Assembly: GCA_025963285.1 (NCBI GenBank)
Contig: JAOPUX010000071.1
Location: 46,444 to 110,443 of the forward strand
Source of the DNA: Jatrophihabitans sp.
Lineage (GTDB): Bacteria > Actinomycetota > Actinomycetes > Mycobacteriales > Jatrophihabitantaceae
DNA length: 64,000 nucleotides
Direction of reading: 5' to 3'
This document shows, in pieces, positions 40,705-50,443 of this stretch (the first letter of the stretch is position 1; each line of letters opens with the position of its first letter). The translations under genes and the position numbers were made by a program. The notes beneath the pieces were generated by a model. It searched no databases. It was not told the DNA's origin and was given only the letters and a program-made list of their open reading frames with translations.

Positions 40705-41544
40705 TCAGCGCAGATCGGCGCCGGCGTCGACCCGCAGTACGTGGCCGGTGAAGTAGCGAGCCTCGTCCGAGCAGAGGAAGACCATCATGTTCGAGATGTC
40801 GACCGGATCGACCGCGTCGATCGGCATCGCGTTCACCAGAGTCAGCAGATCCTCTGCGGTCGTGGACTCGAAGTAGTTCGCCATCAGGTCGTTCTCGATC
40901 ATCCCGGTCTTGACGCCGGTCGGATGGACGCTGTTGACCCGGATGCTCTGTGCCGCGAGCAGGCTCGCGTAGTTGCGCATCAAGCTCTTGAGCGCCGACT
41001 TGGCGGTGGTGTAGCCGAGCATGCCGAGGGTGTGCGAGCTCTCGGTACGCATCATCGGCTTCTCGACGCCGGCCATCGAACTGGTGATGACGATCGCGCC
41101 GCCGCGCCCCTGCTCGACGATGTGCGGGTAGGTCAGCTCGACCGTGTTCAGCACGCCGGTGAGGAGTACGTCGAGGCAGTCGTGCCAGGCCTGCATCGTC
41201 CGGGACTGCTCGCCCCAGATCGGCATGATGCCTGCATTCGCCAGCACGAAGTCGAGGCGCCCGAGCTCGGCCAGGCCGGTGTCCAGCACGGCCTCCATCG
41301 AGGCACGGTCGCGGACGTCGGCCTGCCCCACCACGATGCGCCGGTCGAGGGCTTCGACCTGGCGGACGGTCTCCTCCAGATCCGACTTAGTCGCCAGCGG
41401 GTATTCGACGGTCGAGATCTGCTCACAGATGTCGATACCTATGACGTCGGCGCCCTCCTCGGCGAAGCGGACAGCATGCGACCTGCCCTGGCCCCGCGCG
41501 ATCCCGGTGATGAAAACGACCTTGCCTTCGAGCCGTCCTGCCAT
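40705..41544 (-). CDS. Mycofactocin-coupled SDR family oxidoreductase
   Basis: A 279-residue SDR of the mycofactocin-coupled family, sharing with the one at 502 the motif GxARGQGRSHA, the long loop after beta-2 (DICEQISTVEYPLATKSDLE region, residues 38-70) and LDRRIV. The active site is ANAG (102-105), Ser in TSSMAG, Tyr178 and Lys182. The C-terminal YFTGHVLRVDAGADL is typical. It lies 13 nt upstream of the P450 at 39438, so it is probably co-transcribed and oxidises the hydroxylated product. The start has AGGGAG upstream. Confidence 0.93.
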   Translation of the reverse strand: MAGRLEGKVVFITGIARGQGRSHAVRFAEEGADVIGIDICEQISTVEYPLATKSDLEETVRQVEALDRRIVVGQADVRDRASMEAVLDTGLAELGRLDFVLANAGIMPIWGEQSRTMQAWHDCLDVLLTGVLNTVELTYPHIVEQGRGGAIVITSSMAGVEKPMMRTESSHTLGMLGYTTAKSALKSLMRNYASLLAAQSIRVNSVHPTGVKTGMIENDLMANYFESTTAEDLLTLVNAMPIDAVDPVDISNMMVFLCSDEARYFTGHVLRVDAGADLR

Positions 41545-41608
41545 GTGAATCTCCCTGTCGGTGGGCCGCCGGGTGCGGCGCTGGTCGGAACTAGGTGGTG
41601 GGTGTCGG

Positions 41609-43312
41609 TCAGGACCGGACGAGTCGGCCCGGCAGCGCGCCGGTCGCCTCGGCGTCGCGGTAGGTCTCGACGCCGGAGACGATGGTGTGTCGGTACCCCT
41701 CGACCCGCTGCATCAGCCTCTTCCCGCCACCGGGCAGGTCGTAGACCATCCTCGGGATATGGAGCCGCAGCGCGTCGAGGTCGATGACATTGAGGTCCGC
41801 CTTGAGCCCCGGGACGAGACGGCCACGGTCGAACATCCCGACCGCGTGCGCTGTGTCCCGGGCCTGCCGAGATACCGCGTAGGCGAGGTCGAGCCGATCG
41901 TGGTCACGGTCGCGGACCCAATGCTGGAGCATCGTCGTAGGGAAGCTGGCGTCACAGATGGTGCCGACGTGGGCGCCGCCGTCGGACAGTGACGGGACGG
42001 TGTGGGGGTGGGTGAGCAGTTCGCGGACCACGTCGAGCGTGCCCGGGTACCCCGAGCCCGGGAGATAGAGCATCGCGTAGCCCCCCTCGCCGAGGAGCAT
42101 GTCGTAGGCGACGTCCTGCGGCGCGCGCCCGGTACGCTCGGCCACCGCCAGCACCGACGTGTCGGCGTGCGGTTCGTAGTCGGGCGGGTCGGCGAACGGG
42201 AACATGGTGTGCCAGAGCTGGATGAGCTGGCCGCCGATGAGCTCCTTGCCGCTGTCGGACGTCTGGGCTGCCAGTATCTCGGCCTTCAGCTGTGGGTCTG
42301 CCATCCGTCGCGCCTGCTCGGGCACCGGCAGGTCGGCGAGCTGCCGGTAAACCGGGTTGCCGGCGAACGGATTGAGCGAGCACTGCAGCCCCAGCAGCAG
42401 GCCGATGCCGCGTACCGGGACCTGCCCGCGGATGACGAGGCCGTCCTGGTTGGCCGCGGTGATGCCCGCGAGGATGCGCAGGTAACGCTCCGGCTCGCTC
42501 GTCTTGTGCGTGAGCGTCACCGAGAGCGGACGCCCGGAGGCCGAGGCCATGTCGCGCATTAGCCGCAGGTCGGAGTCCACGTCGGGGTAGTCGGTGACAA
42601 GCTGCAGCACGCCCTTGCCGGTCTGACCCATCGCCCGGGCGATCTCGATTAGCTCCCGCCCCGAAGCCTCGTAGGACGGGGTGATCTCGCCGTTGACGCT
42701 GCGATGGTTCAGTGATCGCGAGGTGCTGAAGCCGACCGCACCGGCCGCCACGGCCTCGCGCACCAGCTGACCCATCACCGCGATGTCGTCGTCGGTGGCC
42801 TGGGCGTAGGCCGCGGCGCGCTCTCCCATCGCGTGCACGCGCAGTGGTGCGTGCGGCACCTGGGCAGCGAGGTCGATGTCGTAGGAACGGCGCGACAGGA
42901 CGTCGAGGAAGTCGGGGAACGACGACCAGTCCCAGGTCAGTCCTTCGGTCATGACGACACCGGGGATATCCTCGACACCCTCCATCAGCTCGACGAGCCG
43001 GGTCTGGTCGCTCTCCTTGGCCGGCGCGAAGCCGACTCCGCAGTTGCCCATCACGACGGTGGTGACCCCGTGCCAGGAGGACGGCGCGAGCCGCTCCGAC
43101 CAGGTGGCCTGCGCGTCGTAGTGGGTGTGCATGTCGACCCAGCCGGGGGTGACGATCGCGCCATCAGCCGCGATCTCCTGCGAGCCACGGCCGGAGACCG
43201 CACCCACCTCGCGGATCACGCCCCCCGAGATCGCGACGTCGCCGGTGACAGGGAGACCACCATCGCCGTCGACGATCGTGCCCCCTCGCACCACGAGGTC
43301 GAACTCAGGCAC
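41609..43312 (-). CDS. N-acyl-D-amino-acid deacylase-type amidohydrolase
   Basis: A 567-residue amidohydrolase of the D-aminoacylase (COG3653) type. It begins [16 protein letters not shown] and has the metal site [24 protein letters not shown], where the Cys is a typical family ligand, and SDGGAHVGT near the end. Proteins of this size in actinomycete catabolic loci are often annotated as deacylases, but the true substrate is usually unknown; a lactam, amide or cyclic ester would fit. The GTG at 43312 was preferred because AAGGAG lies five bases upstream; an in-frame ATG at 43342 lacks one. It heads a minus-strand run with an SDR and a P450. Confidence 0.88.
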   Translation of the reverse strand: MPEFDLVVRGGTIVDGDGGLPVTGDVAISGGVIREVGAVSGRGSQEIAADGAIVTPGWVDMHTHYDAQATWSERLAPSSWHGVTTVVMGNCGVGFAPAKESDQTRLVELMEGVEDIPGVVMTEGLTWDWSSFPDFLDVLSRRSYDIDLAAQVPHAPLRVHAMGERAAAYAQATDDDIAVMGQLVREAVAAGAVGFSTSRSLNHRSVNGEITPSYEASGRELIEIARAMGQTGKGVLQLVTDYPDVDSDLRLMRDMASASGRPLSVTLTHKTSEPERYLRILAGITAANQDGLVIRGQVPVRGIGLLLGLQCSLNPFAGNPVYRQLADLPVPEQARRMADPQLKAEILAAQTSDSGKELIGGQLIQLWHTMFPFADPPDYEPHADTSVLAVAERTGRAPQDVAYDMLLGEGGYAMLYLPGSGYPGTLDVVRELLTHPHTVPSLSDGGAHVGTICDASFPTTMLQHWVRDRDHDRLDLAYAVSRQARDTAHAVGMFDRGRLVPGLKADLNVIDLDALRLHIPRMVYDLPGGGKRLMQRVEGYRHTIVSGVETYRDAEATGALPGRLVRS

Positions 43313-43472
43313 CCCGGCTCCTTGATCTGTGCTGCAGTCCAATAATGCCTACAAGCATGACACTGCTATGGAGAGAGAGCTAGCCCTGACCAGGGATTCC
43401 GAGGGTAGGTGCGGCTGTAGCCGCAGATTTGCAGCGAATTTGCCGTGGACGGTGCCTCCTTATTGCTATTGC

Positions 43473-43482
43473 ACAATATTGA
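43473..43482. promoter_or_regulatory. CAATATTG palindrome upstream of aldehyde dehydrogenase
   Basis: ACAATATTGA contains the exact palindrome CAATATTG (43474-43481), 76 bp before the ATG at 43558. The same octamer occurs at 54034-54041, and close variants at other divergent promoters. The flanking CTATTGCACAATATTGATG is AT-rich for this genome. Confidence 0.4.
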
Positions 43483-43557
43483 TGACTACGGTGAGTCGAA
43501 CCCCCGGATCAACAGATCAGGGTTGAGCGAGCAAGTGAGCGCGGAGGCGAGAGGGTC

Positions 43558-44973
43558 ATGGGCGAGGTCACCCGAATCCCGATGACGATCGGCGGTCAGG
43601 CCGTCGACGCGGGGAGTGCCCTGGATGTCGTCAATCCAGCCACCGAGGCGGTGTGGGCCGCAGCGCCCGCGGCCTCGGCAGGTGATGTCGACCATGCGTT
43701 CGCCACGGCCGCCGAGGCGCAGGTCGCCTGGGCGCACGACGACGCGGCCAGGCGGAAGGCCCTGCGCGCCATCGTCGACGTGCTGGCGCAGAACATGCCC
43801 GAGCTCGCGGCGCTGCTCACCGCCGAGTGCGGCAAGACGCTGCACGACTCGGAGCTGGAGATCCAGGGCACCGCCGCCTGGTTCGCCTACTTCGCCGACC
43901 TGGAGGTCGCCTGGCGCGAGGTCATCGACGCCGGGTCGGTTACCGGTGTCCGCCGGCCGCTCGGTGTGGTTGCTGCCATCACCCCGTGGAACTTTCCGCT
44001 CGCGCTCGCCTCGTGGAAGCTCGCGCCCGCGCTGAGGGCCGGTAATACAGTGGTTCTCAAACCGTCGCCCTACACCCCGATGGCAACCCTGCGGCTCGGT
44101 CAGCTACTCGCCGACGTCCTGCCCGCCGGCGTGCTGAACGTGATCAGCGGTGGTGACGACGTGGGCATCGAGATGACGCTGCACCCGGGTGCGGCCAAGG
44201 TCAGCTTCACCGGCTCTGTAGAGGCGGGTAAGGCCGTTGCGGCTGCCGTTGCCCCTGACCTCAAGCGGCTGACCCTCGAACTGGGCGGCAACGACCCGGC
44301 GATCGTGCTCGACGACGCCGATCCGCTCGCCACGGCGCAGGGGTTGTTCAACGGCGGCTTCTACAACAACGGCCAGGTTTGTGGTGCGGTCAAGCGGGTG
44401 TACGTCCCCGAGAGCCTCTACCCGGCCGTGGCGGGCGAGCTGGCTCGCATCGCCGACTCCAAGGTCGTCGGTGATGGCACCGACCCGGCCTCCGAGCTCG
44501 GTCCGGTACAGAACGCCGCGCAGTTCGATCGGGTGCAGCGGCTCCTCAACGCCGCGCTCGCCGACGGCGCCAAGGCGGTCGCCGGCGGTCAGCGTGTCGG
44601 TGATCGCGGGTACTTCCTTCGCCCGACGGTGCTCACCGAGGTACACGCCGGTCAGGCGATCGTCGAGGAGGAGCAGTTCGGCCCAGTGCTGCCGCTCGTC
44701 CCCTACACCGACGTCGCGGACGCGTTGCGGCAGGCGAACGACACGAAGTTCGGCCTCGGAGCCTCGGTGTGGGGTGCCAATCGCGGCCGCCTGGAAGAGG
44801 TCGCGCTGGGCATCGAGGCCGGAACCGTCTGGTTCAACAACCACGCCGTGAACAACGGCCCACACGTGCCCTTCGGTGGTCGCAAGTGGAGCGGCATCGG
44901 AATCGAGAACGGCCTCGAGGGGCTGAACAGCTTCACCCACCTGCAGGTGCTCTACGGCGATCTCGCCGACTGA
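43558..44973 (+). CDS. NAD(P)-dependent aldehyde dehydrogenase
   Basis: A 471-residue aldehyde dehydrogenase with Asn145 (TPWNFP), Glu241 (LELGGNDP) and Cys275 (NNGQVCGAVKR). The sequence around Cys resembles broad-range benzaldehyde/acyl aldehyde dehydrogenases. Its P450 neighbour starts 16 nt downstream, so an alcohol or gem-diol made by the P450 may be taken on to the acid here. The ATG at 43558 follows GAGAGGG. The 245-bp upstream region is shared with a divergent amidohydrolase. Confidence 0.93.
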   Translation: MGEVTRIPMTIGGQAVDAGSALDVVNPATEAVWAAAPAASAGDVDHAFATAAEAQVAWAHDDAARRKALRAIVDVLAQNMPELAALLTAECGKTLHDSELEIQGTAAWFAYFADLEVAWREVIDAGSVTGVRRPLGVVAAITPWNFPLALASWKLAPALRAGNTVVLKPSPYTPMATLRLGQLLADVLPAGVLNVISGGDDVGIEMTLHPGAAKVSFTGSVEAGKAVAAAVAPDLKRLTLELGGNDPAIVLDDADPLATAQGLFNGGFYNNGQVCGAVKRVYVPESLYPAVAGELARIADSKVVGDGTDPASELGPVQNAAQFDRVQRLLNAALADGAKAVAGGQRVGDRGYFLRPTVLTEVHAGQAIVEEEQFGPVLPLVPYTDVADALRQANDTKFGLGASVWGANRGRLEEVALGIEAGTVWFNNHAVNNGPHVPFGGRKWSGIGIENGLEGLNSFTHLQVLYGDLAD

Positions 44974-44989
44974 CGGGAAGGAACGCCAG

Positions 44990-46267
44990 GTGACCGACGT
45001 CCAGAACGACGTGCCAGCCGACGGCCTCGTCGAGTTGAGTCTCGACGAGCTGCGTGCGCGGTTCCGCCGCGACTACGACCCGTTCAGCTCCAACACCATC
45101 GCCGCCCAGCTCGCCGAGCTGGCCGATCGCCGCGACGAGGTCCCGGTCAGCTATTCGGCCCGGGGCAACGGCTGCTGGGTGATCACCCGCTACGACGACA
45201 TCAGCTCCATGCTGCGGCGGAGCAACCGTGGGTTCATCAGCTTCCCGAGCACGCCCGACGGGGTGAACACGCAGGGTAGCCAGAAGGCGATGATCCCGAT
45301 TGAGATCGACGGCGCGGAGCATCGCAAGTACCGGCAGGTGCTCGACCCGCTCTTCGCACCGGCGAGGGTGGGGGAGCTGGAGCCGCTTCTGCGCCGAGCC
45401 GCCAATGATCTGATCGATGAGTTCATCGAGGCCGGCGAGGTCGACTTCGCCGAAGAGTTCGCGCTGCCTTTCCCGGGTGCCACCGTGCTCGCGATCATGG
45501 GCTGGCCGGCGGCGGATCTGCACCGGCTCAACTCGTGGGTCGGCATCGTCATGCACGGCATCATCGGGGCGTCCCAGGCCGAGAGTGATGCAGCCCGTGG
45601 CGCGGCCCACAGCGAGATCCGCCAGTACTTCCTCGACCTCATCGCGGTGCGACGGGAGTCGCTCAGCGACGACGTGACCTCACACCTGATCAACTTAGAG
45701 CTCAACGGCGAGCACCTGACCGACGACCAGCTCTTCGACACATTCCTGCTGATGATGCTCGCCGGGCTGGACACGGTGAAGAGCGTCCTTGCACAGAGCT
45801 TCGTCTATCTGGGCCAGCACCCCGAGGCCTGGGATGCGATGTTCGCGACGCCGGAGTCGTTGGACCCGGCGATCGAGGAGTTGCTGCGCTTCACCTCGCC
45901 GGCCGTGCCGACCCGCAACGTCACCGACGTTTCGGTCACTGTCGGGGGGGTGCCGATCCCCAAGGGCGAGCGCGTCCACGGGCCGCTCGCCGCAGCCAAC
46001 CGCGACCCGAGCTACTACCCGGAGCCCGACGAGATCAAGTTCGACCGGCAGGCCAAGCCGCACCTGGCCTTCGGCCTGGGCCCGCATCGGTGTCTGGGCG
46101 TACACCTTGCGCGGCTCGAACTGCGGATCGGCTTCGAGGAGCTGCGCCGGCGGCTGCCCACGTTCTCACTCGACACGTCGCGCCGGCCGGTGGAGCACCT
46201 GGGCCTGGCTTGGGGTGTCGAGGGCGTGCACATCACCTTCCCGCCCGGCAAACGCGAGGGGGCCTAG
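44990..46267 (+). CDS. Cytochrome P450
   Basis: A 425-residue P450 with haem loop FGLGPHRCLG (Cys368), I-helix AGLDTV (Asp261/Thr262) and K-helix EELLR. It belongs with the P450 at 36519 in motif style but is not especially similar elsewhere. It follows the aldehyde dehydrogenase by 16 nt. The start is GTG at 44990 with GGAAGGAA upstream. Its stop shares the tetranucleotide CTAG with the stop of the convergent epoxide hydrolase. No ferredoxin is adjacent; the ferredoxins at 31271 or 37739 could serve it. Confidence 0.95.
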   Translation: MTDVQNDVPADGLVELSLDELRARFRRDYDPFSSNTIAAQLAELADRRDEVPVSYSARGNGCWVITRYDDISSMLRRSNRGFISFPSTPDGVNTQGSQKAMIPIEIDGAEHRKYRQVLDPLFAPARVGELEPLLRRAANDLIDEFIEAGEVDFAEEFALPFPGATVLAIMGWPAADLHRLNSWVGIVMHGIIGASQAESDAARGAAHSEIRQYFLDLIAVRRESLSDDVTSHLINLELNGEHLTDDQLFDTFLLMMLAGLDTVKSVLAQSFVYLGQHPEAWDAMFATPESLDPAIEELLRFTSPAVPTRNVTDVSVTVGGVPIPKGERVHGPLAAANRDPSYYPEPDEIKFDRQAKPHLAFGLGPHRCLGVHLARLELRIGFEELRRRLPTFSLDTSRRPVEHLGLAWGVEGVHITFPPGKREGA

Positions 46268-47454
46268 CCGACCTCTCCGCGCAGGGGGCGGAAGAAGGCG
46301 CGCAGGTCCTCCACCATCAGGTCGGGGACCTCCGCAGCGCCGAAGTGGCCGCCGCGCGGAAAGCGGGTCCAGCGCCGCAGGTCGGTGTCCTCCTCGGCGT
46401 GCCGGCGTGGCATCGCCTGCACGTCCTTGGGCATGACGCCCACAGCCACCGGGACCGTCACGACCTGCTCTCCGCCGTGGGGCGGGCGCGCACCCTCGCG
46501 CGCCGTCTCCCAGTAGAAGCGTAGCGAGGACCCGACGGTGTCGGTGACCCAATAGAGCATCAAGGTAGTGATGAGGTGGTCGCGGGTGAAGGCCTGCTCG
46601 ATGTCGCCGTCGTTGTCCGACCAGCTGCGTCGCCGCTCGAGGATCCAGGCGGCGAGCGCGGCTGGCGAGTCGGTGAGTCCATAGGCGAGTGACTGCGGGT
46701 CGTTGGTGTGCACGGCGAGGTGGCTGGCAGCCAGCGCGAGCCCAGCCGCATTGCGCTCGAAGTCGCCGGCCTCGTCCGGGCCGTAGTCCTCGGGGCGTAC
46801 TGCCGATGCCCCCGGGGTTGCCGACCCAGCCGGCCGCTTATAGCGGCTCAGATGCACGCCGACGATGTCCTCTGGGTGGTCCTCGGCCAAGCGCTGGGTC
46901 ACCACCGCCCCGAAGTCCGAGCCCTGCGCACCGAAGCGCTGGTAGCCGAGCACGTCACGCATCAGGGTGCGCCACAGCTCGGCGGTGCGGGCGACGCCCA
47001 CGCCTGTCTGTCGTAGTGGGCTCGAGAACGCGAACCCCGGCAGGGACGGCACGACGACGTCGAAGGCGTCGGCAGGATCACCACCGTGTGCCCCGGGGTC
47101 GGCCAGTGGCTCGATCACCTGGTTGAGATCCCAGAAGGTCCACGGCCACCCGTGGGTGAGCAGCAGCGGCACCGGGTTCGGCCCGGTGCCACGGCGCAGC
47201 AGGTAGTGGACCGGCACGCCGTCGATCACCACGCGGAAGTGGTCGAAGCGGTTCATCGCCGCCTCCTGCGCGCGCCAGTCGTACTCGGTGAGCCAGTACT
47301 GCACGAACGGCTCCAGGTACGCCCTGGAGGTGCCGTAACGCCAGTCCTCGTTCTCCGGATCGGTAGGCCAGCGTGTGCGCCGCAGCCGCTCCGCCAGGTC
47401 GGCGAGGGTCACCTCGGGGATGTCGATACGGAACTGCTCGGGTTCGTAACTCAC
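46264..47454 (-). CDS. Epoxide hydrolase, EphA/sEH-like alpha/beta hydrolase, copy 2
   Basis: A 396-residue paralogue of the hydrolase at 11211-12362. The EHN region has TRWPTDPENEDWRYGTS, the oxyanion motif is HGWPW (101-105), the nucleophile is Asp180 in GAQGSDFGAVV and the His is in PRGGHFGAAE. It follows the Baeyer-Villiger monooxygenase gene on the minus strand by 25 nt, and the two are probably co-transcribed. The start GTG at 47454 has GAGGTG upstream. Its stop overlaps that of the convergent P450 gene. Confidence 0.92.
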   Translation of the reverse strand: MSYEPEQFRIDIPEVTLADLAERLRRTRWPTDPENEDWRYGTSRAYLEPFVQYWLTEYDWRAQEAAMNRFDHFRVVIDGVPVHYLLRRGTGPNPVPLLLTHGWPWTFWDLNQVIEPLADPGAHGGDPADAFDVVVPSLPGFAFSSPLRQTGVGVARTAELWRTLMRDVLGYQRFGAQGSDFGAVVTQRLAEDHPEDIVGVHLSRYKRPAGSATPGASAVRPEDYGPDEAGDFERNAAGLALAASHLAVHTNDPQSLAYGLTDSPAALAAWILERRRSWSDNDGDIEQAFTRDHLITTLMLYWVTDTVGSSLRFYWETAREGARPPHGGEQVVTVPVAVGVMPKDVQAMPRRHAEEDTDLRRWTRFPRGGHFGAAEVPDLMVEDLRAFFRPLRGEVG

Positions 47455-47479
47455 GGGCGCACCTCGCTGATCGGGCAGG

Positions 47480-49156
47480 TCACGATGCCGGCGCGCGCTC
47501 CGCGGCCCGGGTCAGGGTGAACCCCGGATAGCCCTCGGCGGCGATCCGGTTGCAGCGATCGCGGAAGTCCGGGAGCGCTCCGATATACCCGACGAAGGCC
47601 CGTGGCTTGCCGACGACGTTGGAACCCCAGATGTAGGAGTCGACATCGGGGAGCAGTGTCTGACTCACGCCCTCGTGCACATGCTGCAGCCACGCCTCTT
47701 CGGCCTCGTGCGTCGCCTCCATGCGGTCGAGGCCATTGCTGGCGAGGTAGTCGAGCGTGGCGGTGACCCACTCGACGTTCTGCTCGCTGCAGCGCGGGAT
47801 ATTGCACTGGCCGCCCTTGTTGTGCGGCGCGACCTCGGTGAACAGGTTGGGGAAGTCGGCGATCTGCAGGCCCAGGTAAGTGATGGGACCGTTGCGCCAC
47901 TTGTGCTTGAGGGTCTCGCCGGCGTTGCCGGTGATCTGGATGCGGTCGAAGGCGCCGGTGAACGCGTCGAAGCCGGTCGCGAAGACGATCATGTCGAACT
48001 CGCGCTCGGCGCCGTCATCGGTGCGAATTCCAGTGGCCGTGTACCTCTCGATCGGTGTCGTCCGCAGTGAGATGAGATCGACGTTAGGCTGGTTGAAGAC
48101 CTCAAGGTAGCCGCTCTCGCACGGAACCCGCTTCACCGCGATCGGGTCATGCTCGGGGATCAGCTGGGCCGCGACTGCGGGGTCGGTGACCCGCTCGCGG
48201 ATGCGGTCAGAGACCCAGGCCGCGTAGAGGGCGTTCGCCGCGCGGTCACGGCTGATGTCCTGGTACACGCTGTAGACCTTGGCGAAGCCCGGCTCCTGCC
48301 ACAGGTGCTCCCACCGGGCCAGGCGCTCGGCCTCCGGGACGTCGAAGGTCGAGCGCTTTTCAGGGTTGTGGACGAACCCGCTCGTCGTCTGACGCAGCTT
48401 GTCGAAGAACTCGTTGTAGTGAGCCTTGAGCTCGAGCTGCTCGGCTTCATCGATCGGCGCGTTGCGCAGCGGCACGATCCAGTTGGGCGACCTTTGGTAG
48501 ACGGCCAGCGACCGGGCCGTCTTCGCGATCTCGGTAATGATCTGGATGCCGCTGGCGCCTGTGCCGATCACCGCAACCCGCTTGTCGGTGAAGTCGATCT
48601 CCTCGTCCGGCCAGAGCGCGGTGTGGTACCACTCGCCGCGGTAGTCGTCGAGGCCGGTGAGGTCGGGCCAGATCGGCGCCGACAGGATCCCGATCGCGGT
48701 GATGACGTAGGTGCTGCGGACGGTCCGGCCGTCGATGAACTCGGCGAACCACTGGTTCTCGTCCTCGAGCCAGGTCAGCGACGCGACGCGGGCGCCGAAC
48801 TGGATGTCCTCCCGCAGACCGAACTTGTCGGCGACGTGGTTGAAGTAGCGCTCGAGATCGGTCTGGGAGGCGAAGCGCTCGGTCCAGTCCCACTCCTGGA
48901 GCAGTTCCTCGGAGAAGGAGTAGGCGTAGCTATAGCTCTCCGAGTCGAGCCGCGCGCCGGGATAGCGGTTCCAGTACCAGGTACCGCCCACGCCATCGCC
49001 GGCCTCGAACAGGCGCACGTTGCGCCCCCGCTGCCGGAGCTCGTGCAGCTGGTGCAGTCCGGTAAGCCCTGCGCCGATGATGATCACGTCGTAGGTCTCG
49101 TCGGCCGGTACGCCGAGCAGAGCGCCTGGGTCGCGGACCGCATCCACCTCAGTCAT
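47480..49156 (-). CDS. Flavin-containing Baeyer-Villiger monooxygenase
   Basis: A 558-residue monooxygenase close to the one at 5625-7262: FAD site GAGLTG (28-33), GVGGTWYWNRYPGARLDSES, Baeyer-Villiger signature YRGEWYHTALW (172-182, with Tyr for the first Phe), NADPH site GTGASG. Both also share AVKRVPCESGY or TKRVPCESGY and the NKGGQCNIPRCSE type of motif. It would lactonise a cyclic ketone. The ATG at 49156 was chosen for AAGGAG eight bases upstream; the frame continues upstream to 49306 over the promoter region, which I reject. The next gene encodes an epoxide hydrolase. Confidence 0.93.
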   Translation of the reverse strand: MTEVDAVRDPGALLGVPADETYDVIIIGAGLTGLHQLHELRQRGRNVRLFEAGDGVGGTWYWNRYPGARLDSESYSYAYSFSEELLQEWDWTERFASQTDLERYFNHVADKFGLREDIQFGARVASLTWLEDENQWFAEFIDGRTVRSTYVITAIGILSAPIWPDLTGLDDYRGEWYHTALWPDEEIDFTDKRVAVIGTGASGIQIITEIAKTARSLAVYQRSPNWIVPLRNAPIDEAEQLELKAHYNEFFDKLRQTTSGFVHNPEKRSTFDVPEAERLARWEHLWQEPGFAKVYSVYQDISRDRAANALYAAWVSDRIRERVTDPAVAAQLIPEHDPIAVKRVPCESGYLEVFNQPNVDLISLRTTPIERYTATGIRTDDGAEREFDMIVFATGFDAFTGAFDRIQITGNAGETLKHKWRNGPITYLGLQIADFPNLFTEVAPHNKGGQCNIPRCSEQNVEWVTATLDYLASNGLDRMEATHEAEEAWLQHVHEGVSQTLLPDVDSYIWGSNVVGKPRAFVGYIGALPDFRDRCNRIAAEGYPGFTLTRAAERAPAS

Positions 49157-49187
49157 GCCATCTGCTCCTTCATCGATGCGGGCGCCC

Positions 49188-49201
49188 GTCCAATGTTGGA
49201 C
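49188..49201. promoter_or_regulatory. GTCCAATGTTGGAC palindrome upstream of the monooxygenase
   Basis: Perfect 6-nt arms GTCCAA and TTGGAC flank a TG centre, 31 bp upstream of the ATG at 49156, next to the AT-rich stretch CGCTAATTATTCTACTTACA. It fits an operator close to the promoter of the minus-strand operon and resembles the CAATATTG-type elements at other islands. The rest of the 273-bp divergent region has a GCATTGTTGCG near 49278 and no other clear structure. Confidence 0.45.
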
Positions 49202-49429
49202 GCTAATTATTCTACTTACACAACTGAGTATGACCGAATCCGGCTCGGGTCGTCTGACGGGGCTGTTACCTAGAGCATTGTTGCGTACAGGCCGTCCGCC
49301 GGACAACCGGACGGATACAAGATTAGAGCATTACTGTGACCCTTAGGCGGGCGCGGTACATTACGCTCCCTGCGACGCCGACAGCACTGGAGGGCGGATG
49401 CCCAGCAGCGAGACCGCCCGGAGGTTCCT

Positions 49430-50404
49430 GTGACGACGAGCCATCCGGCCCGGCCCTCGGTGACCGCTGTCCGCGCCAGGGTGGCTGCCGACGTGGTCGG
49501 CCGGGAGCGTGAGATCGACCTCGTGCTCGCCGCGGTCGCGGCGGGGCGCAACTTGCTGCTGGAGGGGCCGCCGGGAACGTCGAAGACGACTCTGCTGCAC
49601 GCGATCACCGGCACGTGGGGTATTCCGCTGATGTTCGTCGAGGGCAACGCCGATCTGACGCCGGCCAGGTTGATCGGGCATCACAATCCTGCTCGCGTGC
49701 TTCGGGAGGACTACAGCGCCGACAACTTCGTGGACGGCCCGCTGCTGACCGCGATGCGCACCGGCGGCTTCCTCTACGTCGAGGAGCTCAACCGCGCGCC
49801 GGACGACACTCTGAACACGCTGCTGACGGCGATGGCCGACCGCAGGATCACGGTGCCCCGGGTCGGCACGATCGCGGCGGAGGACACCTTCCGGGTGGTT
49901 GCCTCGATGAACCCCTTCGACAACGTGGGGACGACGCGGCTGTCGACGTCGGTGCACGATCGGCTCTGCCGCATCTCGCTCACCTATCAGGACGAGCAGG
50001 CCGAGCACGAGATCGTGCGGCGCCGGGCCGGCATGGCGGCGCACCTGCCGGCCGAGGTGCTTGCTGCACTGCACTTCGACGCGGTGCAGCTGACCCGGGC
50101 CACCCGCCGTCACGACGACATCCGCCAGGGCAGCAGCGTGCGGGGAGCCATCGACCTCGCGCTCGTCGGCGCCGAACTGCTCGCCATGCGCGGCATCGTC
50201 ACCGAAGGCCCGCCTGGGGCGCGCGCCGTGCCGGAGGAGCCGGAGCGTCTGGCCTACGCCGAGACCGTATTCGACGCGACCGCCGTGGCGCTCTCTGGCC
50301 GCATCCATCTCGACGACACCCTCGGTGCCACGGCGGAGAACGTCCTGCGCAGCATCTGGACGGACCACTTCGTGCTTGGGCCCTCGCTGGCCGAGCCGGG
50401 TTGA
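49430..50404 (+). CDS. MoxR-type AAA+ ATPase
   Basis: A 324-residue AAA+ ATPase of the MoxR family, chaperone-like enzymes that remodel or activate partner proteins, often inserting cofactors or metals. Walker A is GPPGTSKT (46-53), Walker B FLYVEE (114-119) and the sensor stretch VVASMNPF. It pairs with the VWA-domain protein 39 nt downstream, which is the normal MoxR arrangement (as in CoxD/CoxE, NorQ/NorD, CbbQ/CbbO). Its client is not obvious; the nearest genes are a Baeyer-Villiger monooxygenase and a P450. The start is GTG at 49430 with GGAGG five bases upstream. Confidence 0.92.
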   Translation: MTTSHPARPSVTAVRARVAADVVGREREIDLVLAAVAAGRNLLLEGPPGTSKTTLLHAITGTWGIPLMFVEGNADLTPARLIGHHNPARVLREDYSADNFVDGPLLTAMRTGGFLYVEELNRAPDDTLNTLLTAMADRRITVPRVGTIAAEDTFRVVASMNPFDNVGTTRLSTSVHDRLCRISLTYQDEQAEHEIVRRRAGMAAHLPAEVLAALHFDAVQLTRATRRHDDIRQGSSVRGAIDLALVGAELLAMRGIVTEGPPGARAVPEEPERLAYAETVFDATAVALSGRIHLDDTLGATAENVLRSIWTDHFVLGPSLAEPG

Positions 50405-50443
50405 AGAGCGGTCGAGGCGGAGTCACCGATCCGGCGCCGCTCG

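Noticed and set aside
43329..43526. 65-residue frame in the divergent region before the aldehyde dehydrogenase
   Set aside because: No ribosome binding site, odd composition, and it covers the AT-rich promoter island.
47480..49306. Longer start for the monooxygenase (ATG or GTG at 49306)
   Set aside because: The additional 50 residues would be translated from the operator region; AAGGAG before the ATG at 49156 decides the start.
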